From positions 1 through 48,561 of the forward strand of contig CAKQON010000008.1 of assembly GCA_934255515.1 (NCBI GenBank): DNA of 48,561 nt, in the 5' to 3' direction. The notes below the pieces were generated by a model, which was not told the DNA's origin, ran no database searches, and worked only from the letters and a program-made list of their open reading frames with translations. The DNA comes from an uncultured Sutterella sp. Lineage in GTDB: Bacteria > Pseudomonadota > Gammaproteobacteria > Burkholderiales > Burkholderiaceae_F. The position numbers and the translations under genes were made by a program. Positions 1 to 8,333 of the stretch are shown in pieces (position 1 is the first letter of the stretch; each line of letters starts with the position of its first letter).

Positions 1-74
1 CGCCGTATACGGAACCGTACGTACGGTGGTGTGGGAGGACGGCATGGGAACTAATCCCATGCCTCCTACCCGAT
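1..74 (+). mobile_element. 3' end of a group II intron (domains V and VI), truncated by the window edge
   Basis: The first 30 or so bases fold as a domain V hairpin: basal strands GCCGTA and TACGGT, a two-base bulge CG, and an upper stem TACG/CGTA closed by a GAAC loop. The window opens with CGC, the catalytic triad form usual in bacterial class C (IIC) introns. Next comes a domain VI-like stem: GGCATGGG pairs with CCCATGCC, AGGA pairs with TCCT, and a single unpaired A before CCC is the expected branch point. The element ends in CCCGAT at 74, a typical intron 3' end. The 3' exon is the intergenic DNA downstream of the LapA-like gene. The intron body and any reverse transcriptase lie outside the window. 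The fold was made by eye; class C is inferred from the CGC triad and the intergenic position. Confidence 0.8.
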
Positions 75-107
75 TCAGCCTTCACGCATGGGTTTTGCAG
101 CAGACAG

Positions 108-677
108 TCAGAAGAGTTCGCCGAAAAGCTCCTTCTTCTTCTTTTCATCCTTCACTTCGCCTTCGGTGGCGGGAAGCACGTTCGAAACCTTCTTGTCGAT
201 ATCGAGAAGCCTTTCAGAAACGGCATCACGCTGCGCGGCCTGCTCTTCCTTAAGCTGATCGCGCAGGAGCGCAAGCTCGCGGTCCTGCTGGTCGCCGCGC
301 TCCTTCATGAATTTATTGAGCTCCTCGGTCTTGGCAACCATCAGGGCTTCGAGCTGATCCATGCGCGCACGCATGTCCTTGCCGAGCTCCGTAATGCGGC
401 TCTTGTCGGCATCCTCCGCCGCCTGGCGGGCGATGCGGGCTTCCTTATGCGCCTGGCGAATTTCCATCACAACGCTCGCCTGCTGCCAGATCGTATAGAT
501 CATGAGGAGCGCAATGATGGCGGCGAAGGCCACCACGACAATGATGCCGAGCGGCGCGGTGATTTCGGTATAGACGAGATTGACCGTCGTTTCCTGCGAA
601 AGCGCCGACCAGTTGATGATCAGAAACACGGCAAGAAGCACGAGGATGAGCATCATGCCGAGAGTGCGAAGCTTCAC
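108..677 (-). CDS. LapA-like inner membrane protein with cytoplasmic coiled coil
   Basis: The product is about 189 residues. Two hydrophobic segments near the N-terminus (starting LGMMLILVLLAVFLIINW and GIIVVVAFAAIIALLMIY) are joined by a short periplasmic loop, the layout of LapA-domain (DUF1049) proteins. After them comes a long charged, probably coiled-coil cytoplasmic tail that ends in a lysine-rich stretch. E. coli LapA works with LapB in controlling lipopolysaccharide synthesis; this protein is longer and its exact role is not known. I chose the GTG start at 677 because a GGAG Shine-Dalgarno sits six bases upstream. ATG codons in frame at 689 and 716 lack a well-placed ribosome site. 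The gene points leftward toward the group II intron that begins about 35 bases past its stop, and is divergent from upp. Confidence 0.75.
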   Translation of the reverse strand: MKLRTLGMMLILVLLAVFLIINWSALSQETTVNLVYTEITAPLGIIVVVAFAAIIALLMIYTIWQQASVVMEIRQAHKEARIARQAAEDADKSRITELGKDMRARMDQLEALMVAKTEELNKFMKERGDQQDRELALLRDQLKEEQAAQRDAVSERLLDIDKKVSNVLPATEGEVKDEKKKKELFGELF

Positions 678-804
678 GTTGAACTCCATTGAATTTGGGC
701 AAAAAACGGGCGTCATACGGCAGAGCCCGGCGCCTTCCTATAATAACTCGCAAGGCATTCTGCCCGATTCCCGCCAATTCTGAAATTTGTGTGAGCCCTA
801 AGCC

Positions 805-1455
805 ATGAAGACCGATCCTCGTTTCCCGCGCCTGCATATCGTCGACCATCCGCTCATCCAGCATAAGCTCTCTCTCATGCGCGACAAGCGCACGAGCACG
901 CGCGACTTCCGCGAGCTCCTCTCCGAGCTCGCGCTCCTCATGGGTTATGAGCTCACGCGCGATTTCCCTGTTGCGCTCGAAGAGGTTGAAACGCCTGTTG
1001 CCCACTGCTGGACCCCGATGCTTACCGGCAAGAAGTGCGTGATTGTTCCGGTTCTGCGTGCCGGCCTCGGCATGTCGGATGCGCTTCTCACGCTGATGCC
1101 CTCCGCGCGCGTGGGACACATCGGCCTCTACCGCGATGAGAATCATCGCCCGGTTGAATACCTCGTGAAGCTCCCCGCGCAGCTCGAGAGTCGCACCTTC
1201 ATTGTTGTCGACCCGATGGTCGCTACCGGCTACTCCGCCGCCCATGCCGTGGACGTCCTTAAAAAGCGCGGCGTGCCGGGCGAAAGCATCCGCTTCATGG
1301 CGCTTGTCGCGGCACCTGAAGGCGTCGAGGTTTTCTCGAAGCTCCATCCGGATGTGGATCTCTATGTGGCGGCCCTTGACGAACGCCTCAATGAGAACGC
1401 CTACATCGTTCCGGGACTCGGCGACGCCGGCGACCGCATTTTCGGCACGAAGTAA
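805..1455 (+). CDS. upp: Uracil phosphoribosyltransferase
   Basis: This enzyme salvages uracil, making UMP and pyrophosphate from uracil and PRPP in the cytoplasm. The 216-residue product has the family hallmarks: an N-terminal segment ending in [19 protein letters not shown], the PRPP-binding motif [13 protein letters not shown] near residue 135, and the C-terminal uracil-binding region [11 protein letters not shown]. The length is slightly above the usual 208 or so because of a short N-terminal extension. No strong ribosome site is visible before the ATG. The gene stands alone, divergent from the LapA-like gene, and is followed by a strong terminator. Confidence 0.97.
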   Translation: MKTDPRFPRLHIVDHPLIQHKLSLMRDKRTSTRDFRELLSELALLMGYELTRDFPVALEEVETPVAHCWTPMLTGKKCVIVPVLRAGLGMSDALLTLMPSARVGHIGLYRDENHRPVEYLVKLPAQLESRTFIVVDPMVATGYSAAHAVDVLKKRGVPGESIRFMALVAAPEGVEVFSKLHPDVDLYVAALDERLNENAYIVPGLGDAGDRIFGTK

Positions 1456-1478
1456 TTCAGGAGCCTGAAATTTGCCAG

Positions 1479-1509
1479 AACGCCTTCCCTCACGGGAGGG
1501 CGTTTTTTT
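1479..1509 (+). terminator. Rho-independent terminator of upp
   Basis: AACGCC and TCCC pair with GGGA and GGCGTT around a TCAC loop, with one unpaired base, followed by seven T residues. It lies 24 bases after the upp stop codon. Confidence 0.92.
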
Positions 1510-1672
1510 ATGACTCTCCTTGCCTGAAGCACTTTATTTTTTAAACATCAAAATTAAGTAGTAACCCTAATTATTGCGTTTCCATAAGGTTTAAATAAGA
1601 CATTTTATACGTAAATACACTTATTTTATGGACGAGAAGAAAGATACATGCCGTTTCGTTCTGCAATATCTA

Positions 1673-1714
1673 TTGACGAAAATCAAATAGAGCGGGGCGC
1701 CGACAGCTCATCAT
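1673..1714 (+). promoter_or_regulatory. Candidate FNR-activated promoter of frdC
   Basis: TTGAC-GAAA-ATCAA at 1673-1686 matches the FNR consensus TTGAT-N4-ATCAA at nine of ten defined positions. A weak -10-like hexamer CATCAT lies at 1709-1714. That places the centre of the site (1679/1680) near -41.5 from a start at about 1721, the geometry of a class II FNR-activated promoter. The surrounding 1510-1672 stretch is AT-rich compared with the rest of the window. The transcript would have a leader of roughly 75 bases before frdC. Regulation by oxygen is inferred from the site and from the gene it precedes. A CRP-family paralogue could also bind such a site. Confidence 0.6.
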
Positions 1715-1796
1715 TCGGTCAAAGAGATCCGAATCCCATGTCCGGACAATGCTCCAGGACATTTCCCCTTTTTCCAACTTCTAGGACCATTCGAAA

Positions 1797-2633
1797 ATGG
1801 CGACTGATAAAGAAAAATATTCCCATACGCCGACCGCTACGGACAATGTCTGGGGCGTGGGCCTCAAGGATGCCAAGCGCCAGAGCAAGTGCACTGCCCG
1901 CCTCGACGTGGCGCAGTCCGTCACCGGCCTCATCCTCGGCATCTTCCTCTTCTGCCACATGGCCTTCACGGGTTCCGTGAACTTCGGCAAGGACCTCTTC
2001 GCCAACCTGATCGCCACCTCCGGCGGCGTCTGGCTCGACGGCGCCGACCATGCCTGGATGCACGTCGTCTTCGTCGGCTTCATCTTCCTCTGCGTGATCG
2101 TTCACATGTTCTGCGCGTTGCGTCGCTTCCCGACCTCCTACAAGCAGCTCCATGACATCCGCTCGCACGTCAAGCTCGTTCATCACGAAGACACGACCCT
2201 CTGGTGGGTTCAGCTCATCACGGCCTTCTGCCTCTTCTTCCTCGTGTTCCCGCACCTGATGAGCATGCTCGTCAATCCGCACGGCTTTGACCCCAACCTC
2301 ATCGGCGTCCACACCTATCACAACGGCCTCCTCTACACGTTCATCTTCCTCGTCTGCACGGAACTGCACGGCATGATCGGCCTCTATCGTCTTGCTGTTA
2401 AGTGGGACATCTTCGCGAAGAACCCCGAAACGAAGATCATGGACCAGCGCGCCGGCAGCGACCGCACCGGTCTTCGCAAGGGCATGCTGATCGTTGCTCT
2501 CCTCATGATCGTCGGCGGCTCCATCACGATGTGGACCAACTACTCGATCGGTGCTGAGCAGATCGCCAACAACGCTGAAACGCAGCGTTATGAGTTCTCC
2601 GAAGGCGCCAGCTGGTACAACCACGCCAAGTAA
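1797..2633 (+). CDS. frdC: Fumarate reductase cytochrome b subunit (dihaem, Wolinella type)
   Basis: This membrane subunit passes electrons from menaquinol to the FrdAB part of fumarate reductase. The 278-residue protein has five hydrophobic segments. Four histidines fall where the axial haem ligands of Wolinella FrdC (H44, H93, H143, H182) would align: H54 in FCHMAF, H103 in VHMF, H153 in FPHLM and H191 in ELHGM. The glutamate next to the last one (E189) matches Wolinella E180, which is needed for transmembrane proton transfer. The motifs DTTLWWVQ and GLYRLAVKW are also shared. No flavoprotein or iron-sulfur subunit gene follows; two stem-loops lie directly downstream, so the gene looks monocistronic here. 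A related succinate:quinone reductase subunit cannot be excluded. Confidence 0.93.
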   Translation: MATDKEKYSHTPTATDNVWGVGLKDAKRQSKCTARLDVAQSVTGLILGIFLFCHMAFTGSVNFGKDLFANLIATSGGVWLDGADHAWMHVVFVGFIFLCVIVHMFCALRRFPTSYKQLHDIRSHVKLVHHEDTTLWWVQLITAFCLFFLVFPHLMSMLVNPHGFDPNLIGVHTYHNGLLYTFIFLVCTELHGMIGLYRLAVKWDIFAKNPETKIMDQRAGSDRTGLRKGMLIVALLMIVGGSITMWTNYSIGAEQIANNAETQRYEFSEGASWYNHAK

Positions 2634-2665
2634 TCCTTCGCAAAGAACAGCTCGTCGTTCTCCTT

Positions 2666-2692
2666 TCGTCTCCTCTCAGAAGGAGGAGACGA
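2666..2692 (+). other. Perfect stem-loop after frdC
   Basis: TCGTCTCCTC pairs with GAGGAGACGA, ten base pairs around a seven-base loop, 33 bases after the frdC stop. It has no T run, so it may stabilise the mRNA 3' end rather than terminate by itself. Confidence 0.6.
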
Positions 2693-2706
2693 GACGATGC
2701 AGAAAC

Positions 2707-2748
2707 AAAAGCTCCCGTAAGTCGTTCAGGCTTGACGGGAGCTTTTTT
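2707..2748. terminator. Bidirectional terminator between frdC and the aminopeptidase gene
   Basis: AAAAGCTCCCGT pairs with ACGGGAGCTTTT and ends in a T run on the plus strand. The A run on the left gives a T run for leftward transcripts, so it serves both converging genes. Confidence 0.9.
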
Positions 2749-2764
2749 ATGGGCTTTCAGGGCC

Positions 2765-4549
2765 TCAGGCCGCTTTAACAGGCTTCACCGCCCGCTCAAG
2801 CCACCGGCGGCAGCGGTCGGAAACGCGGGGCATCAGGAACGCGAGCCGCGCCTCATTAAAGCGGTTGAGATCGTCTGCAAGGTCACCAAAGGGCTCAGGG
2901 AGCGTTCGCGTATCAATCGGCATCATCGTGAGCGCATCGAACCTGAGGAATCTGCCGAATTCCGTTTCAATGTCCTTTTGGCAGACCATCAGATTCTCGA
3001 CGCGGATCCCCCAGCGTCCGGCCCGGTAGAGTCCCGGTTCGTCCGAGAGCACATTCCCGGGAGCGAGCGGAATCGCCCGGGCGCGCGGCGAAATGGTGAC
3101 CGGTCCTTCGTGGACATTGAGCACATAGCCGACGCCGTGCCCCGTACCGTGACCGAAGTCGAGGCCCTCCGACCAGAGGTCGATTCTCGCCGCCAGGTCA
3201 ATGCCGGCGCCCGTCGACCCTTCAGGGAAGCGGAGCCTCAGAAGCCTCAGCATCGCACGGGTCACAAGACCGCAGTCGCGCTTCATTTCCACTGTCGGCG
3301 TGCCGACGGGCGTCATGCGCGTAATGTCGGTCGTGCCGCATTCATATTGGCCGCCCGAGTCAATAAGGAGAAGCCCGCTGCCTTCAAGGAGCGCCCCGCC
3401 TTCTGCCGGCGTCGCATAGTGCGGAAAGGCAGCATTCGGTCCAAAGGCGGCGATGGTGGGGAAGCTTTCCTCAAAGAATTCCCCGTCCTTTGCGCGCCAG
3501 GCATGGAGCATCCGGGCGCAATCCGCTTCCGTTACCCGTTCGCCCTTCGTCAGGCACTCATCGAGCTCGGCGTAGAACTCTGCGAGCGCCACGGCATCGC
3601 GTTCATGCGCTTCGCGAATAGCTGCAATTTCTTCCGGACTCTTCATGCATTTGAGCATCATCACGGGTGAAGCTCCGCAGACGCGGCGGTCCTCGGGAAT
3701 CAATCCGAAAAGCGCTGCATTCGTCCGTTCCGGATCCACGAGGAGCCGCAGTTCCTTCGCCCAGCGCCCAAGCACTTCGGGGAGTTTCTCCGGCGAAGCA
3801 AGCGAGATGCCGTCTGCGAGGAGCCGCGCCTCAGCGCCGGGAAGGAGCCTCCCGGGATCGAGGAAAAGCACGGCGTCTTCTTCGCTGACAAGCAGGTTCG
3901 CGAGGAAGACCGGGTTGCAGGGCACGTCGTCGCCCCTCAGATTCGTGGTCCAGGCGACGTCATCAAGGAGCGTGAAAAGCGCCGCAGAAGCGCCTGCTTC
4001 ACGGATGCGCACTCTCACGGCAGAGAGCTTCTCCTCCCTCGACCTTCCCGGGCGCTTCATTTCCCTCACGGGAGAGAGACGCGGGAGCGGCCGCTCAGGC
4101 CAGAGCACCTTCCAGTCGGGGAAGCAGCTTCTCAGCTCCATCCCTTCATGGGCGAGCTTGCCGGAGAGCTTCTCAGCAAAGTCTGCCGAGAGGAGCTCCA
4201 TGTCTGCGCCGACGGCATTCCCGGGAACAACGTGTTCTGCGAACCACCCGGCAATCATCTCAACCGGCTCGCGGGTGAGCTTGAGAAGCGATATTTCTCC
4301 GGGGAGCTGAACCCCGGCCTGCTCCCAATAGCGGCTGTCGGCAAGAAGCGCTGCCGCACCTTCGGCAACGAGAAGCGTGCCGGCGCTTCCCGTGAAGCCT
4401 GAGAGGGCCTGCCGGAGCTTCCAGTCATCCGGAACATACTCGGAAAGATGAGGATCCGCCGTCGGAACAATCACGCCTGCGAGACCAAGACGGCTCATCT
4501 CTTCTCGGCAGCGTTGCAGGCGCTCGAGCGCCTCCTTCGTTGAATTCAT
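2765..4549 (-). CDS. pepP: Xaa-Pro aminopeptidase (aminopeptidase P, M24B)
   Basis: This cytoplasmic metallopeptidase removes an N-terminal residue that precedes proline. The product is 594 residues, the length of the three-domain APP subfamily: two creatinase-like N-terminal domains, the pita-bread catalytic domain and a short C-terminal M24 extension. The dimetal ligands are visible: two aspartates in LLIDSGGQYECGTTDITR (about residues 400-411), a histidine in HGTGHGVGY (about 470), and glutamates in SDEPGLY and RVENL (about 505-516). I chose the ATG at 4549, which has GGAG five bases upstream; a GTG two codons earlier is in frame but overlaps that site. The gene converges on frdC and shares its terminator. 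Symbol assigned by family similarity. Confidence 0.93.
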   Translation of the reverse strand: MNSTKEALERLQRCREEMSRLGLAGVIVPTADPHLSEYVPDDWKLRQALSGFTGSAGTLLVAEGAAALLADSRYWEQAGVQLPGEISLLKLTREPVEMIAGWFAEHVVPGNAVGADMELLSADFAEKLSGKLAHEGMELRSCFPDWKVLWPERPLPRLSPVREMKRPGRSREEKLSAVRVRIREAGASAALFTLLDDVAWTTNLRGDDVPCNPVFLANLLVSEEDAVLFLDPGRLLPGAEARLLADGISLASPEKLPEVLGRWAKELRLLVDPERTNAALFGLIPEDRRVCGASPVMMLKCMKSPEEIAAIREAHERDAVALAEFYAELDECLTKGERVTEADCARMLHAWRAKDGEFFEESFPTIAAFGPNAAFPHYATPAEGGALLEGSGLLLIDSGGQYECGTTDITRMTPVGTPTVEMKRDCGLVTRAMLRLLRLRFPEGSTGAGIDLAARIDLWSEGLDFGHGTGHGVGYVLNVHEGPVTISPRARAIPLAPGNVLSDEPGLYRAGRWGIRVENLMVCQKDIETEFGRFLRFDALTMMPIDTRTLPEPFGDLADDLNRFNEARLAFLMPRVSDRCRRWLERAVKPVKAA

Positions 4550-4581
4550 AGGCACTCCAAAAATAAAAAGCTTTCAGGCGA

Positions 4582-4953
4582 TCAGAAAAGCTTGCGGATC
4601 ATAACGGTGACGGGGAACCCCACGTGCTGCTCGCTCTCGCTGTCTTCGCCGATATCGAGCGATACGACGCGCCAGCCGGCATCGCGCAATTCGTCAAGCG
4701 TGGCGGAGACGCCGAGATCCGCACAGGCGAGAGGCGTTTCCTTCATGCGGGAAAGCACCGTCACCGGGCGTTCCGTTACGCAGGTCGCCTCTGAATGATA
4801 GGGCGCGTCCAGAAGGGGATCGCGCGAGACGGCAGTGCTGTGCACGCCGCGCGAAGTCGTTCCTCCGCCCGTTCCCACGGGCGCGGCGCAGCCTGAAAGA
4901 AGGGCTGCGCCCGCAAGGGCGAGAAGAAGCGCATTCACTTTAAAATTTGTCAT
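4582..4953 (-). CDS. Small predicted lipoprotein of unknown function
   Basis: The 123-residue product begins with a lipoprotein signal: a hydrophobic stretch followed by the lipobox LSGC with Cys22 as the likely acylated residue. The mature part is polar, with two more cysteines (in EATCVTE and PLACADLG) that could form a disulfide in the periplasm, and a C-terminal half of mixed alpha/beta character ending VTVMIRKLF. I do not recognise a family. The start at 4953 was chosen because it places the signal peptide at the N-terminus; longer versions in the same frame would bury it. It precedes pepP by 32 bases on the same strand, so the two may be co-transcribed. Confidence 0.75.
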   Translation of the reverse strand: MTNFKVNALLLALAGAALLSGCAAPVGTGGGTTSRGVHSTAVSRDPLLDAPYHSEATCVTERPVTVLSRMKETPLACADLGVSATLDELRDAGWRVVSLDIGEDSESEQHVGFPVTVMIRKLF

Positions 4954-4999
4954 GGCGTCACGCGGGAAAAGCAGAAGTTTTCCGATTCTAAGCGAACAG

Positions 5000-7900
5000 C
5001 TATTCGTTGCGCGGCTTGCGCGGCGGACGGGCCCCGAACTTTTTCTTAAAGTTTCCGGATTTACGGAATTTGCCAAACTTTTTTTCCCCGCCGTCATGCT
5101 TCATGCCGTCGAGGGGTGGCGTGCTCCCGTAAACCGTCCGCATGCCGGTGCGGTCGAAGTCTTCAGAGGGCGTCGTCTGCGCGAAGGAAAGCGTCGTCGG
5201 CTGGTCATTCCCCCAGCCGCCCGAGCTCTGCCAGGGAAGCCCGGAGGGCTTCTTCGGCTGACGCGGACGATAGTGAATGGAGTTGCCGAAGTTGTCGTCG
5301 TCCTCGAACCCATCGTCCGCCGGGAATCCCTGAGCGGACTTCGGCTTTGCGAAGCGCGGCGTCTTCTTCTTTTTGAAGAAGTCCCTGCGGCGTCGACTGC
5401 CGCCGTCTTCCTTTTTCTCCACGACGGCAGGAAGCGGAGATTCTCCGTCTGGAGCAGCATCGGTGAAGGATTCCTGGGGACGAGCTTCGGAAGGAAGCGC
5501 CTCCATGGGAAGATCTTCCTTTTCCGAGGGGCCGCGGCGCTTCTTGAAGGGCGTGCGGAGATTCGGGCCGCCGGGCTTTCTGAACTTCTCACGGCGCTTC
5601 CTCGGCGCTCTTTCGCCATCTTCCTGAGGGGTCGGAAAATCGTCAGCCGCCAGAGGCACCGTCAGCGCCTCATCCCGGAACTCATCACGCTCGGGCTGAG
5701 CCGGCACGTCCTTCACGAGGCGAGTCCTGCGCTTTTGGTTCTGGGGCTTCCTCAGCCGGGTTGCGTTCTGATTCCTGCGGTTGTCCTTAAAGTCCTTCGT
5801 GCCGCGGCCGAACTTCTTCTGCCCCGGACGCTTTGAGCCGGGCTGAACGGGAAGAATGCCTTCCATCTCAGGCATGGGCTCTTCCCGGCGGCGTTTCGAC
5901 TGACGAATGGTGCCGCGCTTGCCGACCATCTGGTGGGTAAGCTTTTCGCCGCCCTTCATAGCCCGGCGCATGCGGTCCTGCGCGGCGCGCAGCTCCACCG
6001 TATTGGAAGAAAGCGGCTCGGTAATGGTCACCGTAGGCTCATGCGCTTCGCTCGGCCGATAGTCGGAACGAATCGTAAGCGTGCGCCGATGAGGCTGCGG
6101 CACTTCCTCAGAGACGTGCCCGGCCTCATCGTCATCTCCGTCATCCTCGTCGTACCCGTCGTCTGCGTCGTCTGCAGAACCATAATCTTCATCATCGAAG
6201 TCGTCTTCATCTCCGAAGTCTGAATCGAGCGACTCATCAGCCTCTTCTTCGTAGAAGTCGTCCTCAGATTCTTCAGACTCTTCGTCCTCTTCGACGTCTG
6301 AATATTCGCCAAATTCGTCTTCCTCCCCAGGGAAAGCATCCTCTTCCCAGTCGGCTGAATCCTCATCCTCGGCCTCTTCCCATTCGAAGTCGTCATCCTC
6401 TTCTGTCTCTTCGATGGCTTCAGGTACTTGAGGTTCTTCGGCTTCCTCTGTTTCTTCAGGGATTCCGACAGCTTCGGATTCTTCGGGTTCCCCGGAAGCC
6501 TCATTATCAAGAGGTTCTGCCGCGGGAAGCGCTTCCTGCGGCGCCGTCTCCTCTGAAGCTGCGGACGGTTCTTCCCTCTCCTCAGCCGCCACCGGCTCCA
6601 CAGAAAGAACGGTCTCTTCCTGCGGTGCGGCAGACTCATCTGCGGAAGCTTCCGCCGGCGCCTGGACTTCTGCACGCGGCTTATTGCCGGCGCCGATGTC
6701 CGAGAGCGCAAGAATTTGCCTGACCGTTACCCCGGGCTTGACTTCATACGAGCCCGGCGATACCGCAAGCCCGGGCGCTTCGGGAGATGCTGAAGCAGGA
6801 GCCGCTACGGCTTCCTTCTTCTTGGGCGTCTTTCCGGCTTTTGCAAGCGCCTCTCCGAAGGCCGAGAGGAAGGCTGCCCCGGGATGCGACTCCCTCGGCC
6901 GGCACACTTCATAAGCAGCGTCGGGAATTTCAGGGAGCACGATATCGGCTTCAGGCGCCACGGCCGGCTCTTCCACGGGAGACGCGTTGAGGCGCTCCCA
7001 GACGATGTCGAGGCGCTCCTCGCTCGAAAGGCTCAGGAGAGCGTCTCTGCGCTTAGCGCAGTCTTCCTCCGTCTCCATCAGACCATCAGGGAAGCCGGAG
7101 CTTTTCTTCTGTCGAAGAACAAAGCGCAGGTCTGCAGCAAGCTGAGCGCGAAGCGAGACAAAGAGGTCGACATCCTCGCGGTGGATGTAGGTGCGGACTT
7201 CGCCGGGATGATCCCGCAGCACGGCAAACGCCGCAATGCGTTCATAAACTGCGGGGGACCCCTGCAGATTCATGACGAAGACGTATTCGAAGGTTCCCGG
7301 AGGGATGTATCTGAGATCCTCGGGCGTTGCAACCAGGACGCGGCTCTTGGTTCCCCGGGCTAAAGACCTTGAGACGCCGGGCCAGCCTTCCGAGAGAAGC
7401 TTGTTGTTGATGATGCGCAGATCCAGCTGACCGAGCGCCTGTTCAAATTCAGTCGCTCTGGCGCGAAGCGGAACGACGACCAGAATCCGGGAGCCCTCTG
7501 GGAGCTTCGACATGTCGGTCCAGAAAATGCAGTATTTGGTTGCCCTCGGAACCAGGTCGAAGCGCTCGAAAATTTCGGGCGGCTGGTATCGGGCGCCGAG
7601 GTGAAAAACTCTGCAGCCGGGGACAATGTCCGCTGCGGCCTTGACAATGCCGGCGCTCCAGAAGTTGGAGAGAATGCCGAGCGATTTGAGCGATTCGGGG
7701 GGAAGTTTTCCGAGGAGCGCCTTCAGCCGCGCCAATTCATCCGCGTTGACGGCAAAGTGCTCGAAATACGCCACGATGACGCGCTCAACGCTGTCGAGCC
7801 GAAGACCGAAATCATCTCCGACGCGCTCAAGGAATCTCGGGGGACCGGCGACGAAATCAACGCCCACTAATGCACGGCGCCTGCGGTTGAAGTCTTCCCC

Positions 7901-8236
7901 CGGACGTGCGGGGAAGGTATTGACGCGCGACGGATAGACCATCGCATCCATGCGCCAGCAAAGGCGCGCGGCAACGTCGAGTCCCGGCGTAATGATGAGG
8001 GTGCGCGGAGCGCGTCCGCGCTCGAGGCCGGAATCATTCTCGGGATTCAGATACTCGGCAAGCGCGAGAAGAGCGGCCGTCGTTTTGCCGCTTCCGCCAT
8101 GAGCGCAGATCAGATGCGGGTGACCCGCGCGGAATTCGCGCAGAAGCAGAGCCTGAGCCGGCAAAAGCGCAGACCAGTTCCATTTCTTAAGCTTCTGCTG
8201 AAAAAAATCAGCCAGATGGAATTTCGAGAGGTTCAC
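5000..8236 (-). CDS. Degenerate DEAD-box-like protein with long acidic and basic tails
   Basis: The product is about 1,078 residues (1,094 if the GTG at 8284 is used; residue numbers here follow that longer form). The first 400 or so residues look like the two RecA lobes of a DEAD-box RNA helicase. There is an N-terminal FHLADFFQQ/PAQ segment like a Q motif, a Walker A HGGSGKTT (62-69), LIITPG (motif Ia) and VLVATPEDLRYI (motif V). Motif II reads VAYFEHF instead of VLDEADR, and the HRIGRTGR region reads VYERIAAF, so ATP hydrolysis and RNA unwinding are doubtful. Residues about 565-725 are very rich in Asp and Glu. The rest is rich in Lys, Arg and Phe, ending in FGKFRKSGNFKKKFG repeats like the RNA-binding tails of RhlE-type helicases. 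The GTG at 8236 is preferred because of a GGAAA ribosome site. Confidence 0.8.
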   Translation of the reverse strand: MNLSKFHLADFFQQKLKKWNWSALLPAQALLLREFRAGHPHLICAHGGSGKTTAALLALAEYLNPENDSGLERGRAPRTLIITPGLDVAARLCWRMDAMVYPSRVNTFPARPGEDFNRRRRALVGVDFVAGPPRFLERVGDDFGLRLDSVERVIVAYFEHFAVNADELARLKALLGKLPPESLKSLGILSNFWSAGIVKAAADIVPGCRVFHLGARYQPPEIFERFDLVPRATKYCIFWTDMSKLPEGSRILVVVPLRARATEFEQALGQLDLRIINNKLLSEGWPGVSRSLARGTKSRVLVATPEDLRYIPPGTFEYVFVMNLQGSPAVYERIAAFAVLRDHPGEVRTYIHREDVDLFVSLRAQLAADLRFVLRQKKSSGFPDGLMETEEDCAKRRDALLSLSSEERLDIVWERLNASPVEEPAVAPEADIVLPEIPDAAYEVCRPRESHPGAAFLSAFGEALAKAGKTPKKKEAVAAPASASPEAPGLAVSPGSYEVKPGVTVRQILALSDIGAGNKPRAEVQAPAEASADESAAPQEETVLSVEPVAAEEREEPSAASEETAPQEALPAAEPLDNEASGEPEESEAVGIPEETEEAEEPQVPEAIEETEEDDDFEWEEAEDEDSADWEEDAFPGEEDEFGEYSDVEEDEESEESEDDFYEEEADESLDSDFGDEDDFDDEDYGSADDADDGYDEDDGDDDEAGHVSEEVPQPHRRTLTIRSDYRPSEAHEPTVTITEPLSSNTVELRAAQDRMRRAMKGGEKLTHQMVGKRGTIRQSKRRREEPMPEMEGILPVQPGSKRPGQKKFGRGTKDFKDNRRNQNATRLRKPQNQKRRTRLVKDVPAQPERDEFRDEALTVPLAADDFPTPQEDGERAPRKRREKFRKPGGPNLRTPFKKRRGPSEKEDLPMEALPSEARPQESFTDAAPDGESPLPAVVEKKEDGGSRRRRDFFKKKKTPRFAKPKSAQGFPADDGFEDDDNFGNSIHYRPRQPKKPSGLPWQSSGGWGNDQPTTLSFAQTTPSEDFDRTGMRTVYGSTPPLDGMKHDGGEKKFGKFRKSGNFKKKFGARPPRKPRNE

Positions 8237-8333
8237 GATGTTTCCAACTTTGAGCCCTCGCCGGCTGAAAGCCCTTTCGCTCACTCAATGAAAGTGAGTC
8301 GGACGAGGGCCGTCCGGGAGGCATGCAGTCCGA

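Noticed and set aside
1648..1980. A frame starting upstream of frdC in another reading frame
   Set aside because: It runs through the promoter and FNR-like site and then into frdC out of frame, with a serine-rich, arginine-rich product.
2639..2750. Stem-loops after frdC as a riboswitch or CRISPR-like repeat
   Set aside because: They are two unrelated simple hairpins, one a plain terminator; no repeated units or conserved aptamer features are seen.
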